NCBI RefSeq assembly: GCF_001553785.1
Contig: NZ_LOJP01000001.1
Location: 4,181,737 to 4,232,201, forward strand
Direction: 5' to 3'
DNA length: 50,465 nt
Source of the DNA: Actinoplanes sp. TFC3
GTDB lineage: Bacteria > Actinomycetota > Actinomycetes > Mycobacteriales > Micromonosporaceae
Shown here in pieces: positions 25,936 through 34,207 of this stretch; the stretch's first letter is position 1, and the number at the start of each line of letters is the position of its first letter. Under the pieces are notes generated by a model. The model ran no database searches and was not told where the DNA came from. It saw only the letters and a list, made by a program, of their open reading frames with translations. Both the position numbers and the translations under genes were made by a program.

Positions 25936-25986
25936 TTCCCTTCAGAAGCTTATTGTTCCCCTCAGCAAGCTTCTGGTTCCCCTCAG
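25935..25986 (+). repeat. 20/21-bp tandem repeat with embedded inverted repeat, upstream of the stress protein
   Basis: GTTCCCYTCAG occurs three times, at 25935, 25955 and 25976, i.e. 20 and 21 bases apart. The first two copies are followed by AAGCTT. Within this, CAGAAGCTT (25943-25951) and AAGCTTCTG (25967-25975) form a perfect 9-bp inverted repeat with a 15-base spacer. The last copy runs into the GAGG ribosome site of the next gene. It may be a terminator for the PAP2 gene, an operator, or a structured leader. Confidence 0.7.
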
Positions 25987-25995
25987 GAGGCAGTC

Positions 25996-26673
25996 ATGAC
26001 TACTCCCGACAACATCCCTCCGGGCCCGGCCGGCGTTCCTGCTGTGCCGGGGGCCGGCGCTGTTCCTGGCTCGCCGGTTGGGTCCGATGGGTCGCTCGGC
26101 TCGGACGCTGCGCTCGGCTCGGACGCTGCTGTTGCTGCTGACGGCGCCGGCGCTTCGCTCGGCTCGGGCGCTTCGCTGGGCGCGGCGGGCTCGCCAGGCG
26201 TTGCCGGCGGCCTTTCCCAGGCCACCGTCACGGTCGGCAGCTATCCCGACTATGCACTCGCCCAGCAGGCTGTCGACTATCTGTCCGACAACAAGTTCCC
26301 CGTCGAGCGAACCGCGATCATCGGCACCGACCTGCGCCTGGTCGAGAACGTCCTCGGCCGCCTCACCGTAGCCCGCGCAGCCGGCGCCGGTGCAGCCAGC
26401 GGCGCCTGGTTCGGTCTGTTCATCGGCCTGTTCTTCGGCCTGTTCAGCAATTCCAACTGGTTCAACGTCATCTTCCTGGGCCTGCTGATCGGCGCCATCT
26501 GGGGCGCAGTCTTCGGCGCCATAGCCCACGCCACGACCGGCGGCCGCCGCGATTTCACCTCCCGAAGCTCCCTGCAAGCCGGCCAGTATGCAGTAATCGC
26601 CGAATCCGACGTAGCCGACGAAGCCCGAGCCCTCCTGACCCGCTTGAACTGGCGAGCCAGCGGAGCCGGCTGA
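25996..26673 (+). CDS. General stress protein of the YflT/GSP17M type with membrane hairpin
   Basis: Predicted 225-aa protein. Residues 1-72 are a low-complexity Gly/Ala/Ser/Pro region with repeated GSDA/LGSG units. A short alpha/beta domain follows (VTVGSYPDYALAQQAVDYLSDNKFPVERTAIIGTDLRLVE), the signature of the general stress protein 17M-like family. Two hydrophobic segments come next (about 130-175, with the repeats GLFIGLFFGLF and LGLLIGAIWGAVFGAI), and the C-terminal part resembles a second half-domain (YAVIAESDVADEARALLTRL). The start is set by AGGAGG 5 bases before the ATG. Function in the family is unknown; expression in general stress is typical. Confidence 0.8.
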   Translation: MTTPDNIPPGPAGVPAVPGAGAVPGSPVGSDGSLGSDAALGSDAAVAADGAGASLGSGASLGAAGSPGVAGGLSQATVTVGSYPDYALAQQAVDYLSDNKFPVERTAIIGTDLRLVENVLGRLTVARAAGAGAASGAWFGLFIGLFFGLFSNSNWFNVIFLGLLIGAIWGAVFGAIAHATTGGRRDFTSRSSLQAGQYAVIAESDVADEARALLTRLNWRASGAG

Positions 26674-26692
26674 GCCAGCCAGATCTCCATAC

Positions 26693-26735
26693 GGGTGGCG
26701 TGTTCCCGAGTCCGGGGCGCGCCACCCTGTCGTTT
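26693..26735 (+). terminator. Hairpin terminator after the stress protein gene
   Basis: A perfect 8-bp stem GGGTGGCG (26693-26700) / CGCCACCC (26720-26727) with a 19-base loop is followed by TGTCGTTTG, a T-rich tail for this genome. It is 20 bases past the stop codon. Confidence 0.65.
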
Positions 26736-27001
26736 GTCGCTGGATCACACTTACGACACCCGCTCCCCGCCAGAGCTTCCCATCTCCACCCGCACCCTCC
26801 TCCTGGCATTGACCCAGAGGTCATCCCGGCGACGTGAAAAGCGCCCGGGAAGCCAGCTCGTCGCGGAGCCCTCCGGCGACCCGGGTGTGTTGCGGTCGCA
26901 GACTCAGGTCCGCCAACCCGCGCACGTCTACCTGGTCATCTCCTTGTCCACGGTTCTTGGGGATTGGTGCTCCCTCGCGGGAGCGGGGCCGGAATCAAGC
27001 G
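26736..27001. other. Long intergenic region, no gene seen
   Basis: Between the stress protein terminator and the promoter of the CheB-kinase hybrid there is no frame with a plausible ribosome site and protein-like content. The open frame that continues upstream of the hybrid kinase through this stretch is Arg/Ser-rich and not domain-like. It may hold regulatory sites for the hybrid kinase; none could be defined. Confidence 0.45.
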
Positions 27002-27030
27002 GTGTCATCGACCGCGGTGCGCGGTATTTT
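27002..27030 (+). promoter_or_regulatory. Possible leaderless promoter of the CheB-kinase hybrid
   Basis: GTGTCA (27002-27007) and TATTTT (27025-27030) are 17 bases apart and the -10 ends 7 bases before the ATG at 27038, which has no good Shine-Dalgarno. This arrangement would give a leaderless mRNA. The -35 match is weak. Confidence 0.35.
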
Positions 27031-27037
27031 AAGAGTT

Positions 27038-30000
27038 ATGGCGGAGCCGCCGATGTCGCCGGGGAGCGCCGGGCAGGATGCGGAGGCGCGCGGCGTCGAG
27101 ATCGTGGCGTTGGTGACGTCGGCGGGGGGCTTGGAGGCGGTGTCAGCTGTTCTGCGCGTCCTGCCGCGGGACTTTCCCGCCGCGATCGTCGTGACGCAGC
27201 ACCTCGGGGGGCAGGGAAGTGCGCTGATCGAGATCCTCGCGCGGCGGATCGTGCTTCCCGTCGGGTGGGCGCGCGAGGGGGGCCGGGTCGAGCCGGGAAC
27301 GGTGACGGTGTGCCCGCCGCGGTCAGTGCTCGAGGTGCTGCCCGACCGTACGTGTGCGCTGCGCTTGGTCGAGAGCGTAGTTGCCGATCGGCCGCTCGAC
27401 GCGCTGCTGACGTCGGTCGGCGACAGCTTCGGCGCCGCCTCGCTCGCGGTGGTTCTGACCGGGATGGGACGCGACGGCGCCGCGGGGGTGGCCGCTGTTC
27501 GCGCAGCCGGCGGGTGTGTGATCGCGCAGAGCGAGGACAGCGCCGAACAGCCGTCGATGCCCCGCGCGGCGGTCGAGGCCGGGGTCGATCTGGTCCTGCC
27601 GTTGCAGCACATCGGTGCGGTCGTGGCCGACTTCGTGGGCGGGACGCCGTTACCGCGGGCGCCCGACGAGGTCGGCGCAATCCGGGCAACGTTCGGTGAT
27701 GACGGCGAGGTCCCCGCCGCCGCGCAGGAAATCGACTGGTCCCGGCACCCGCTGGGGCCGGTGCGCAAATGGTCACCCGTGCTGCGCAGTGCGATTCGCC
27801 TTGCCGCGGCCTACCCCACGCCGTACACGGTCTTCTGGGGGAAGGACCTTTTCCACTTCCACAACGAGGCGGCTGCGCCGACGCACGGCGGCAGGCACCC
27901 GATGATCCTGGGACTGCCGGCCCGGGAGGCCTTCCCTGACCTCGGGGATCTGCTCGGCCTGTTGTCGCGAGCCGTGCGCGAGGGGCGGACCCTGCATTTC
28001 ACCGAGATGCTCGTTCCCCTCGTGAGTGGTGCGAAGGTGCGGGAACGCTGGTTCGATTTCGTGCACGCCCCGATCCGGGATGTGGACGGGACGGTCGGCG
28101 GTGTCGCCAGCGTGTGGAGCGAGCGCACCGGGGAGGTCCTGGGACGTCGTCGGCTGCAGGCCCTGAACCGGCTGGCTGCGGCGCCCGCGGCGTCCGGGCG
28201 CCAGGAGGCGCTCATCGCGGCGCTGGACGTGATCGACCAAGCCGCCGACATCCCGTTCGCCGCCGCCTACCTCGCCGACGTCGCCGGTACCCGCGCCACG
28301 CTCGTCCAGGCCGTCGGGGTCTCGGCCGACAGCGCGGTAGCGCCCCGCGTCGTCGCGCTGGCTCCAAGTGCCCTGTGGCCGCTGCGGCAGGTCCTCGGCG
28401 CCAAGGAACAGGTGCTGGTGGAGGACCTTGAGGTGCGCTTGCGGGGTCACCTCGTGGGTCCCGAGCGGCTGCCACCCGAGGCGGCGGTGCTCCACCCGTT
28501 ACGCGATGAGGCCGAGGACAAGGCCGTCGGCGTCCTCATCCTCGGCATGAGCCCGCGACTGCTGCTCGACGACCGCTACCGCGAGTTCCTGACAGCCGTC
28601 GGTGAAACTGTGTCGGGGAAGGTCGCCGAATCGCACGCACGGCACCGCGAACGGCAGCGGCTCGAACGGCTGGCCGAGCTCGACCGGGCCAAGACTGAGT
28701 TCTTCTCCAACGTGTCGCACGAGTTCCGTACGCCGTTGACGCTGATGCTGGGGCCGTTGGAGGAGCTGCTGCACGACGACGCGGGCCTGTCCGGCGAGAC
28801 GAAGGCGGAGTTGGAGATGGTCGCTCGCAACGCGCAGCGGCTGATGCGGCTGGTCGGGACCATGCTCGATTTCTCCCAGATCGAAGCCGGGCGGCTGCGT
28901 GCCCGGTTCGCTCTCGTTGACTTGGCGGAGCGGACGCGCGAGATCGCAGCACAGTTCGACAGCGCGGCGTCCCGGGCCGGCCTGACCTTGCGGGTCGAGG
29001 TTGAGGAGCTGGCCGACCAGGTGTGGGTCGACGCGGATATGTGGGAGAAGATCGTCTCCAATCTGGTCTCCAATGCGCTCAAGTTCACGTTCGAGGGCGG
29101 GGTTGTGGTGACCTTGCGCGGGTTGCCCAAGCACGCCGAGCTCGTCGTCCGCGACTCCGGGGTCGGCATTCCGGCGGAGGATCTCCCGCACGTCTTCAAG
29201 CGGTTCCACCGGGCGCGCGGCACTCGTGCGCGCACGCAGGAGGGGGCGGGGATTGGGCTCGCCCTCGTCGACGAGCTCGTGCGCCGCCATCACGGCCGGG
29301 TCCGGGTCGCCAGCACCGTGGGCGAGGGGACCGCGTTCACGGTGTGGGTTCCCATGGGCCGGCGGCCGCAGCGGCTGGCGGACGCGCCGCAGAGCCCGGC
29401 TCGTTTGAAGGTCGCTGCTGCGATGGCAGATGAGGCCTCGCGGTGGGGTGATGCGCCCGAGGAGGAGCTGTTCGCTGCCGACGGCGCGGTCCGGCACGAG
29501 CTCGGTGGGTATGCGCCGGCTGCGCGGATCCTGCTCGTCGACGACAGCCAGGACATGCGGGAATACCTGGCGCGTGTGCTGGCGCCGCACTGGGACGTGG
29601 AGACGGCAGCGGACGGAGCACAAGCCCTCGCGCTCGCGCGCTGCGACCCGCCGGATCTCGTCCTCGCCGACGTGATGATGCCGGGCCTGGACGGCTTCGC
29701 GCTGTTGCGCGAGCTGCGCGGCGACCCGAAGCTGAGCGCGGTCCCCGTCGTGCTGGTAACCGCGCGGGCCGGCGAGGAGTCGGCGATTGAGGGCCTGCTG
29801 GCCGGCGCGGACGACTACATCGTCAAGCCGTTCTCGGCCCGCGCGCTCGTGGCACGCGTGGCCGGCCAGCTCGAGGTGGCACGCGCCCGTCGGCACGCAG
29901 CAGAGCTGAACGCGTTCCGGATTGGCCTCTCGGACGCGTTGCGCGCGCTCGACGATCCGCTCGAGATCCAGCGCACCGCGTGCCGGATGCTCGTCAAACA

Positions 30001-30541
30001 GCTGGGGGCGGATCGTGTCGGGTTCGTGGAGGCCGACCCGGCGAACGCCGAGATGCTCCAGACTGCGGTCCACGCCGGACGCGCCCTGGCACACCTGCCC
30101 GGGCGGGGGAAAATCGACGACTGGGGGCCGTTCGTACGGTCCATTCGCGACGGCGAGCGGCTCGTGGCCGCCGACACCCAGACCCACCCGGGTCTCGCCG
30201 CAGTGCGGGAGGCGCTCGCCGGCCTCGGGATCGGAGCGCAGCTCTTCTTTCCGCTTCAACGCGACGGCCGTGGCGTGGTCGCGCTTTCCGTCCAGCAGCA
30301 GGCGCCGCGGGCGTGGACCGCGGAGGAGGTCGCCCTGGCCGAGGAGGTCGCAGGGCGCACCTGGGCCGAGGTCGAGCAGGCGCGGGTGAGGGCGGAGTTG
30401 CGGCAGAGCGAGGCACGTCTCCGGGCCCTCGCAGAGGCGTCGCCGCTCGGCGTTGTGGTCACCGCACAGGACGAGGGATCTCCCCCTGCGCCAACCACGC
30501 CTCCCACACGCTCGTCGGCTGCGGCGGGGGCGCCCGCCTGA
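27038..30541 (+). CDS. CheB-PAS-GAF-histidine kinase-receiver-GAF hybrid with truncated C-terminal PAS
   Basis: Predicted 1167-aa soluble signalling protein. Order of domains: CheB-type methylesterase (about 20-195; catalytic S28 in TSAGG, H55 in TQHLG, D146 in GMGRDG), PAS (about 225-350), GAF (about 385-520), HisKA (VSHEFRTPL) and HATPase_c (NLVSNALKF, DSGVGIP, GIGLAL), receiver (about 830-945; DDS, ADVMMP, VTAR, VKPF), second GAF (about 960-1105), and the first residues of another PAS (RLRALAEASPLGVVVT). The last 30 residues are out of register: the PAS continues in another frame (ANHASHTLVG), so the 3' end is frameshifted and cut short. No CheR or receptor gene is near, so the CheB part is not acting in a standard chemotaxis set. 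ATG 27053 with GGAG upstream is an alternative start. Confidence 0.85.
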   Translation: MAEPPMSPGSAGQDAEARGVEIVALVTSAGGLEAVSAVLRVLPRDFPAAIVVTQHLGGQGSALIEILARRIVLPVGWAREGGRVEPGTVTVCPPRSVLEVLPDRTCALRLVESVVADRPLDALLTSVGDSFGAASLAVVLTGMGRDGAAGVAAVRAAGGCVIAQSEDSAEQPSMPRAAVEAGVDLVLPLQHIGAVVADFVGGTPLPRAPDEVGAIRATFGDDGEVPAAAQEIDWSRHPLGPVRKWSPVLRSAIRLAAAYPTPYTVFWGKDLFHFHNEAAAPTHGGRHPMILGLPAREAFPDLGDLLGLLSRAVREGRTLHFTEMLVPLVSGAKVRERWFDFVHAPIRDVDGTVGGVASVWSERTGEVLGRRRLQALNRLAAAPAASGRQEALIAALDVIDQAADIPFAAAYLADVAGTRATLVQAVGVSADSAVAPRVVALAPSALWPLRQVLGAKEQVLVEDLEVRLRGHLVGPERLPPEAAVLHPLRDEAEDKAVGVLILGMSPRLLLDDRYREFLTAVGETVSGKVAESHARHRERQRLERLAELDRAKTEFFSNVSHEFRTPLTLMLGPLEELLHDDAGLSGETKAELEMVARNAQRLMRLVGTMLDFSQIEAGRLRARFALVDLAERTREIAAQFDSAASRAGLTLRVEVEELADQVWVDADMWEKIVSNLVSNALKFTFEGGVVVTLRGLPKHAELVVRDSGVGIPAEDLPHVFKRFHRARGTRARTQEGAGIGLALVDELVRRHHGRVRVASTVGEGTAFTVWVPMGRRPQRLADAPQSPARLKVAAAMADEASRWGDAPEEELFAADGAVRHELGGYAPAARILLVDDSQDMREYLARVLAPHWDVETAADGAQALALARCDPPDLVLADVMMPGLDGFALLRELRGDPKLSAVPVVLVTARAGEESAIEGLLAGADDYIVKPFSARALVARVAGQLEVARARRHAAELNAFRIGLSDALRALDDPLEIQRTACRMLVKQLGADRVGFVEADPANAEMLQTAVHAGRALAHLPGRGKIDDWGPFVRSIRDGERLVAADTQTHPGLAAVREALAGLGIGAQLFFPLQRDGRGVVALSVQQQAPRAWTAEEVALAEEVAGRTWAEVEQARVRAELRQSEARLRALAEASPLGVVVTAQDEGSPPAPTTPPTRSSAAAGAPA

Positions 30542-30563
30542 CCGGTCGGCGTGTCACGCACAG

Positions 30564-30579
30564 TCGTGGTGAGCCACGA
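30564..30579. terminator. Small hairpin between convergent hybrid kinase and sigma factor genes
   Basis: TCGTGG and CCACGA form a perfect 6-bp stem with a TGAG loop. A GAGCCACGAAG direct repeat (30571-30581, 30585-30595) overlaps it. The position between convergent genes fits a stop signal but there is no T-run. Confidence 0.3.
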
Positions 30580-30621
30580 AGACCGAGCCACGAAGCCTCC
30601 CACAACCGCCAGCCGCAAACC

Positions 30622-31380
30622 TCAGAAATCAGCGAGCACCCCGCGCATCTTCTCCAGCGCCCGGCTCAGCAGCCGGCTGACGTGCATCTGCGAGATCCCC
30701 ACCTGCTCGGCGATCTGCGACTGGGTCAGGTTGCCGTAGAAGCGCAGCGTCAGGATCTTCTGCTCACGCTCGTCCAGCAACGCCAGGGCCGGGACCAGAG
30801 CCACGCGGGTTTCGGCGAGTTCGAATTCGTAGTCCTCGCCGCCGAGGGTGTCGCCGAGTTCGGTGCTGCCGTCGGCGCTGACCGCCGTGGACAGGCTGGT
30901 GGCGTTGTAGGCGCGGGCGCCTTCGAGGCCTTCCAGGACGTCTTCCTCGGTGACGCCGAGGTGGACGGCGATGTCGGCCACCTGCGGGGAGCGGCCGAGG
31001 CTGTGGGTGAGGGTGGCGTTGGCCTCGGTGATGGCCAGGCGCAGCTCCTGCAGCCGGCGCGGCACGCGGACCGACCAGGTGCGGTCGCGGAAGTGGCGCT
31101 TGATCTCACCGATGATGGTGGGGATGGCGTAGCCGGCGAAGTCGACGCCGCGTTCGGGGTCGAACTTGTCGACGGCTTTGATCAGGCCGACGGTGGCGGT
31201 CTGCACCAGGTCGTCGGTGGGTTCGCCGCGGCCGGAGTAGCGGTGAGCGAGATGGCGGGCCAGCGGCAGCCAGGCCTCGATAGCCCGGTCGCGCAGTCTG
31301 GCCTTGCGGCGATCTCCCGCGGGTACGGCGGCCAAGTCGGCCAGCGCCGCGGTGGCCTTGTCAGAGGTGCTCAGGGTCAT
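30622..31380 (-). CDS. SigB/SigF-family RNA polymerase sigma factor
   Basis: Predicted 252-aa group 3 sigma factor of the SigB/F/G type. Region 2 includes LARHLAHRYSGRGEPTDDLVQTATVGLIKAVDKFDPERGVDFAGYAIPTIIGEIKRHFRDRTW; region 3 covers about 115-165; region 4 has the helix-turn-helix LTQSQIAEQVGISQMHVSRLLSRALEKMR. Such factors control stress, stationary-phase or developmental genes and are usually held by an anti-sigma kinase that is released by STAS proteins and SpoIIE phosphatases. Neither an anti-sigma nor an anti-anti-sigma gene is adjacent. The ATG has GGAGG 11 bases upstream. Two copies of GGCTAGTCAGGG lie 88 and 109 bases upstream. Which SigB paralogue it is cannot be told. Confidence 0.92.
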   Translation of the reverse strand: MTLSTSDKATAALADLAAVPAGDRRKARLRDRAIEAWLPLARHLAHRYSGRGEPTDDLVQTATVGLIKAVDKFDPERGVDFAGYAIPTIIGEIKRHFRDRTWSVRVPRRLQELRLAITEANATLTHSLGRSPQVADIAVHLGVTEEDVLEGLEGARAYNATSLSTAVSADGSTELGDTLGGEDYEFELAETRVALVPALALLDEREQKILTLRFYGNLTQSQIAEQVGISQMHVSRLLSRALEKMRGVLADF

Positions 31381-31467
31381 GAGAGGTGGTCCTCCATCAG
31401 CGGGCAGAGAGCCGTGCCCACAAGCGGCGACCGTTCACGTACCTCCACGCTAACCGCCCAGCAGCAC

Positions 31468-31500
31468 CCCTGACTAGCCGGAAGACGGCCCTGACTAGCC
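31468..31500 (-). repeat. Direct repeats GGCTAGTCAGGG upstream of the sigma factor
   Basis: The 12-base sequence occurs at 31479-31468 and 31500-31489 on the minus strand, 21 bases apart (two helical turns). Bases TAGTCA of the proximal copy could serve as a -35 element, with TAGCGT 18 bases downstream as -10. The distal copy contains the stop codon of the upstream GGDEF-EAL gene. The arrangement fits binding sites for an activator of the sigma gene. Confidence 0.55.
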
Positions 31501-33945
31501 AAAAGAGGGATCCAGACGCAACGCCAGCCACTCCGTCAACTCCTTGGACGCCAGCGGCCGGGACAACAGGAATCCCTGGACAAGATCACAGCCTTCGGCG
31601 GCAAGATACGCGTACGAATCCGCGTCCTCGACACCCTCGGCGACCACCCGCAGGTCCAGGGCGTGACCGAGTTGCACGGCGGAGCGGACCACGGCCTGGT
31701 CACGCTGGTCGACGGCCAGCCGGCGCACGAACGACTTGTCGATCTTCACCTCGTGGATCGGGAGTTCGCGCAGGCGCCCGAGCGACGAGTATCCGGTGCC
31801 GAAGTCGTCGATCGATAGTTGCACGCCCAGCGCGTGCAGCCGTTCCAGGGTGGCCATGCTGCCCGCGGGGTCGGCCAGGATCGTGCTTTCGGTGATTTCG
31901 AGCGTGAGGGCGTACGCGGGATTGCCGGTTTCCTGCAGCAGACGCGCCACCACCTCGGGCAGGTCCGCGTCGAGCAGGCTGTTGGGTGACAGGTTCACCG
32001 CGACGTGCAGGTCGTGCCCGGCGGCGGCCCAGTCGGCCCGTTGGCGCAGCGCGGTCTCGAGGATGTGCAGGGTCAACGGGCGGATCAGGCCGCTGTGCTC
32101 GGCGAGCGGGATGAACTCGTCGGGCGGAACCGGGCCACGCAGCGGGTGCGGCCAGCGGGCGAGCGCCTCGACGCCGACGACCCGGCCGGTGCGGGGGTCG
32201 GCTTTGGGCTGGTAAGCCACCACGAGCGCCCGTTGTTCGAGGGCTTCGCGCAGGTCGGCTACCAGGGCGAGGCGTTGCGGGGTGTGCGCGTCCAGGCCGG
32301 TGTCGTACAGCCGGGGGCCGCCGTGCTGCTTGGCGGCGTACATGGCCACGTCGGCGTGGCGGACCAGGGTCTGGGCGTCGGTGCCGTGGCGCGGTGAGAC
32401 GGCCAAGCCGATGCTGGCCCGCGGGGCGCCGATGTGTGTGGAACGCTCGACCACCGCGGCGATCTCGGCGGCCGCGGACAGCGCCGCATCCAGAGTGCCC
32501 GCACCGGGCAGCAGCACCGCGAACTCGTCGCCGCCCAGCCGGGCCACCCGGCCGCGGTCGCCGACGTGCTCGTGCAGCAGCTCGCCGACCTGGCGCAGCA
32601 GCCCGTCGCCGGTCTCATGGCCGAGCGCGTCGTTGATCTCCTTGAACCGGACCAGGTCGAGCACCAGCACGCTCAGCTGCGGCGAGCCGGTCAGCGCGGC
32701 GTCGACCAACTCGTGGAAGTGCCGGCGGTTGGGCAGCCCGGACAGCGTGTCGTGCGAAGCCAGGTGCTGCTTCTCGGCGGCCTCGCGGCGCAGCCGGTCG
32801 ACCAGCATGGCCCGGCCCAGCGCGGCGCCGGCGTGGTTGGCCAGAGCTTCGAACAGCCGCAGGCCGGCGGGGGTGAACCGGCCGGCGTCGGCCAGGCTGT
32901 CGGTGACCACGAGCGCGCCGGGCACCTCACCGAACTGCACCGGTACGGCCATGGCATCGCCGTACGGACCGGGTGGGCGCAGCACCGGCTCGCCCATCAG
33001 CGCCGGATGCAGCCACACGTCCTCCACCGCATCGCCGAGCACCACCTCGACACCACCGGGACCGGCCAGCCGGGTGTGGCGGAAGCGGACGTCACCGTCG
33101 CCGGCGGGGACGACCAGCTCGGCCACCCCGGCGCGCAGCGCGTCGCGGGTGCGGTCCAGTACCACGGCCACCAGGTCGTCGATGCCCCGGGCACCGTCGA
33201 GCGCACGGGTGAATCCGTACAGTTGCTCGACCTCGGACGTGCCGTTGTTCAGGGCAGCGTACGCGCGATAGCAGAGCACCAGGACGGCCGCGACGATGAC
33301 GACCAGCGCCAGCGCCCAGCGCGCCTGCATGGCGGCCTGAAAACCGACGAGCGCGACCGTTGTGGTGGCCACCACCATCCACGAGCTGCGCAGCGCCGAC
33401 GGCAGCCGCCGCCACTCCCCCGGGTCGTCATGCATCGCGATGACCGCGGTGACCAGCACGGCCGCCGTCACGTCGGCCGCGCCCATGGCGAGGTACGCGG
33501 CGATCCAGGCGCGCAGGCCGACGAAGCTGTCGGAGGTGCCGAGCGCGCCCGGGGCGATGAGGTGGAAGACGAGCACGCCGATGGCGGCCTGCACGGCCAG
33601 CAACCCGACGTTGAACGCCAGCTTCATGCCCCGCTGGCCGCGTTGCACGAACATGCCGGCCGCGCCGCTGATCGTGCGGACCACGATGACCAGTACCGGG
33701 TGGAAGGCGAGCAACCCGAACACCATCGGCAGCTCGGAGACGTTGACGCCGTGCGCGCCGCGGCGTACCCGCAGGTGCACGACGAAGCCCTCGGTGAAGT
33801 AGAACAGCATCGCGAGACCGGCAAGCCACCACACCCCGCCGGGTAATGCGGGCGCGGTGACACCGTCGGCGGCGAAGGACAAGGCCACGACCGCGGAGGT
33901 TGCCACCATCCCGCCGGTCAGCAGGGCCACCTTGGTTACTGCCAT
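31495..33945 (-). CDS. Membrane GAF-GGDEF-EAL c-di-GMP signalling protein
   Basis: Predicted 816-aa membrane protein. About six spans fill residues 5-230. A GAF domain (about 240-385), a GGDEF domain with intact RLGGDEF (471-475) and an EAL domain with EAL at 593-595, AVNLSPNSL, EITES, DDFGTG, KIDKSF and AEGVE follow. Both catalytic sites look functional, so it may make and degrade c-di-GMP. The membrane part is not like that of the other two GGDEF-EAL proteins in this window. The ATG has GGAG 5 bases upstream and lies within the last codons of the small ORF upstream, so translation is probably coupled. The stop codon falls inside a repeat upstream of the sigma factor gene. Confidence 0.9.
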   Translation of the reverse strand: MAVTKVALLTGGMVATSAVVALSFAADGVTAPALPGGVWWLAGLAMLFYFTEGFVVHLRVRRGAHGVNVSELPMVFGLLAFHPVLVIVVRTISGAAGMFVQRGQRGMKLAFNVGLLAVQAAIGVLVFHLIAPGALGTSDSFVGLRAWIAAYLAMGAADVTAAVLVTAVIAMHDDPGEWRRLPSALRSSWMVVATTTVALVGFQAAMQARWALALVVIVAAVLVLCYRAYAALNNGTSEVEQLYGFTRALDGARGIDDLVAVVLDRTRDALRAGVAELVVPAGDGDVRFRHTRLAGPGGVEVVLGDAVEDVWLHPALMGEPVLRPPGPYGDAMAVPVQFGEVPGALVVTDSLADAGRFTPAGLRLFEALANHAGAALGRAMLVDRLRREAAEKQHLASHDTLSGLPNRRHFHELVDAALTGSPQLSVLVLDLVRFKEINDALGHETGDGLLRQVGELLHEHVGDRGRVARLGGDEFAVLLPGAGTLDAALSAAAEIAAVVERSTHIGAPRASIGLAVSPRHGTDAQTLVRHADVAMYAAKQHGGPRLYDTGLDAHTPQRLALVADLREALEQRALVVAYQPKADPRTGRVVGVEALARWPHPLRGPVPPDEFIPLAEHSGLIRPLTLHILETALRQRADWAAAGHDLHVAVNLSPNSLLDADLPEVVARLLQETGNPAYALTLEITESTILADPAGSMATLERLHALGVQLSIDDFGTGYSSLGRLRELPIHEVKIDKSFVRRLAVDQRDQAVVRSAVQLGHALDLRVVAEGVEDADSYAYLAAEGCDLVQGFLLSRPLASKELTEWLALRLDPSFG

Positions 33946-34115
33946 GGCTCTCCGGTCCAGCCGCCCGCCGGCCAGGCCTCGTCCTTGTCGAGCTTGGTGC
34001 CGCCGATGCCCTTGAGGATGCCCGGCAGCTTGTTCGTGCCCCCCTGATCCGGCCACCCGCCATGACGCCCCGGACCGGCAGCGGTCAGCGCAGCGGCGAG
34101 GCCTACCGGGAGCAT
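33936..34115 (-). CDS. Small protein overlapping the start of the GGDEF-EAL gene
   Basis: A 59-codon frame starts at ATG with AGGAGG 5-6 bases upstream, one of the best ribosome sites in the window. The product begins with a short hydrophobic stretch (MLPVGLAAALTAAG) and continues with Gly/Lys/Trp-rich sequence (KLPGILKGIGG, WPAGGWTGEPWQ). Its TAA stop lies inside the GGDEF-EAL gene; the two overlap by 10 bases, which suggests translational coupling. No family recognised. It could be a small regulator or accessory of the sensor, or only a leader ORF. Confidence 0.5.
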   Translation of the reverse strand: MLPVGLAAALTAAGPGRHGGWPDQGGTNKLPGILKGIGGTKLDKDEAWPAGGWTGEPWQ

Positions 34116-34207
34116 CGGGCCCTCCTTCTCGGTCTGGAGACCGCCCCCATCGGCCGGATCCGGCGAACCTGAAGCGAAATCCACTACGGCGCCCGGAGCC
34201 AGACCCG

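Noticed and set aside
30542..31473. Continuation of the hybrid kinase in a plus-strand frame across the sigma factor gene
   Set aside because: Only the first residues (ANHASHTLVG region) look like PAS; the remainder is antisense to the sigma factor and has no domain pattern.
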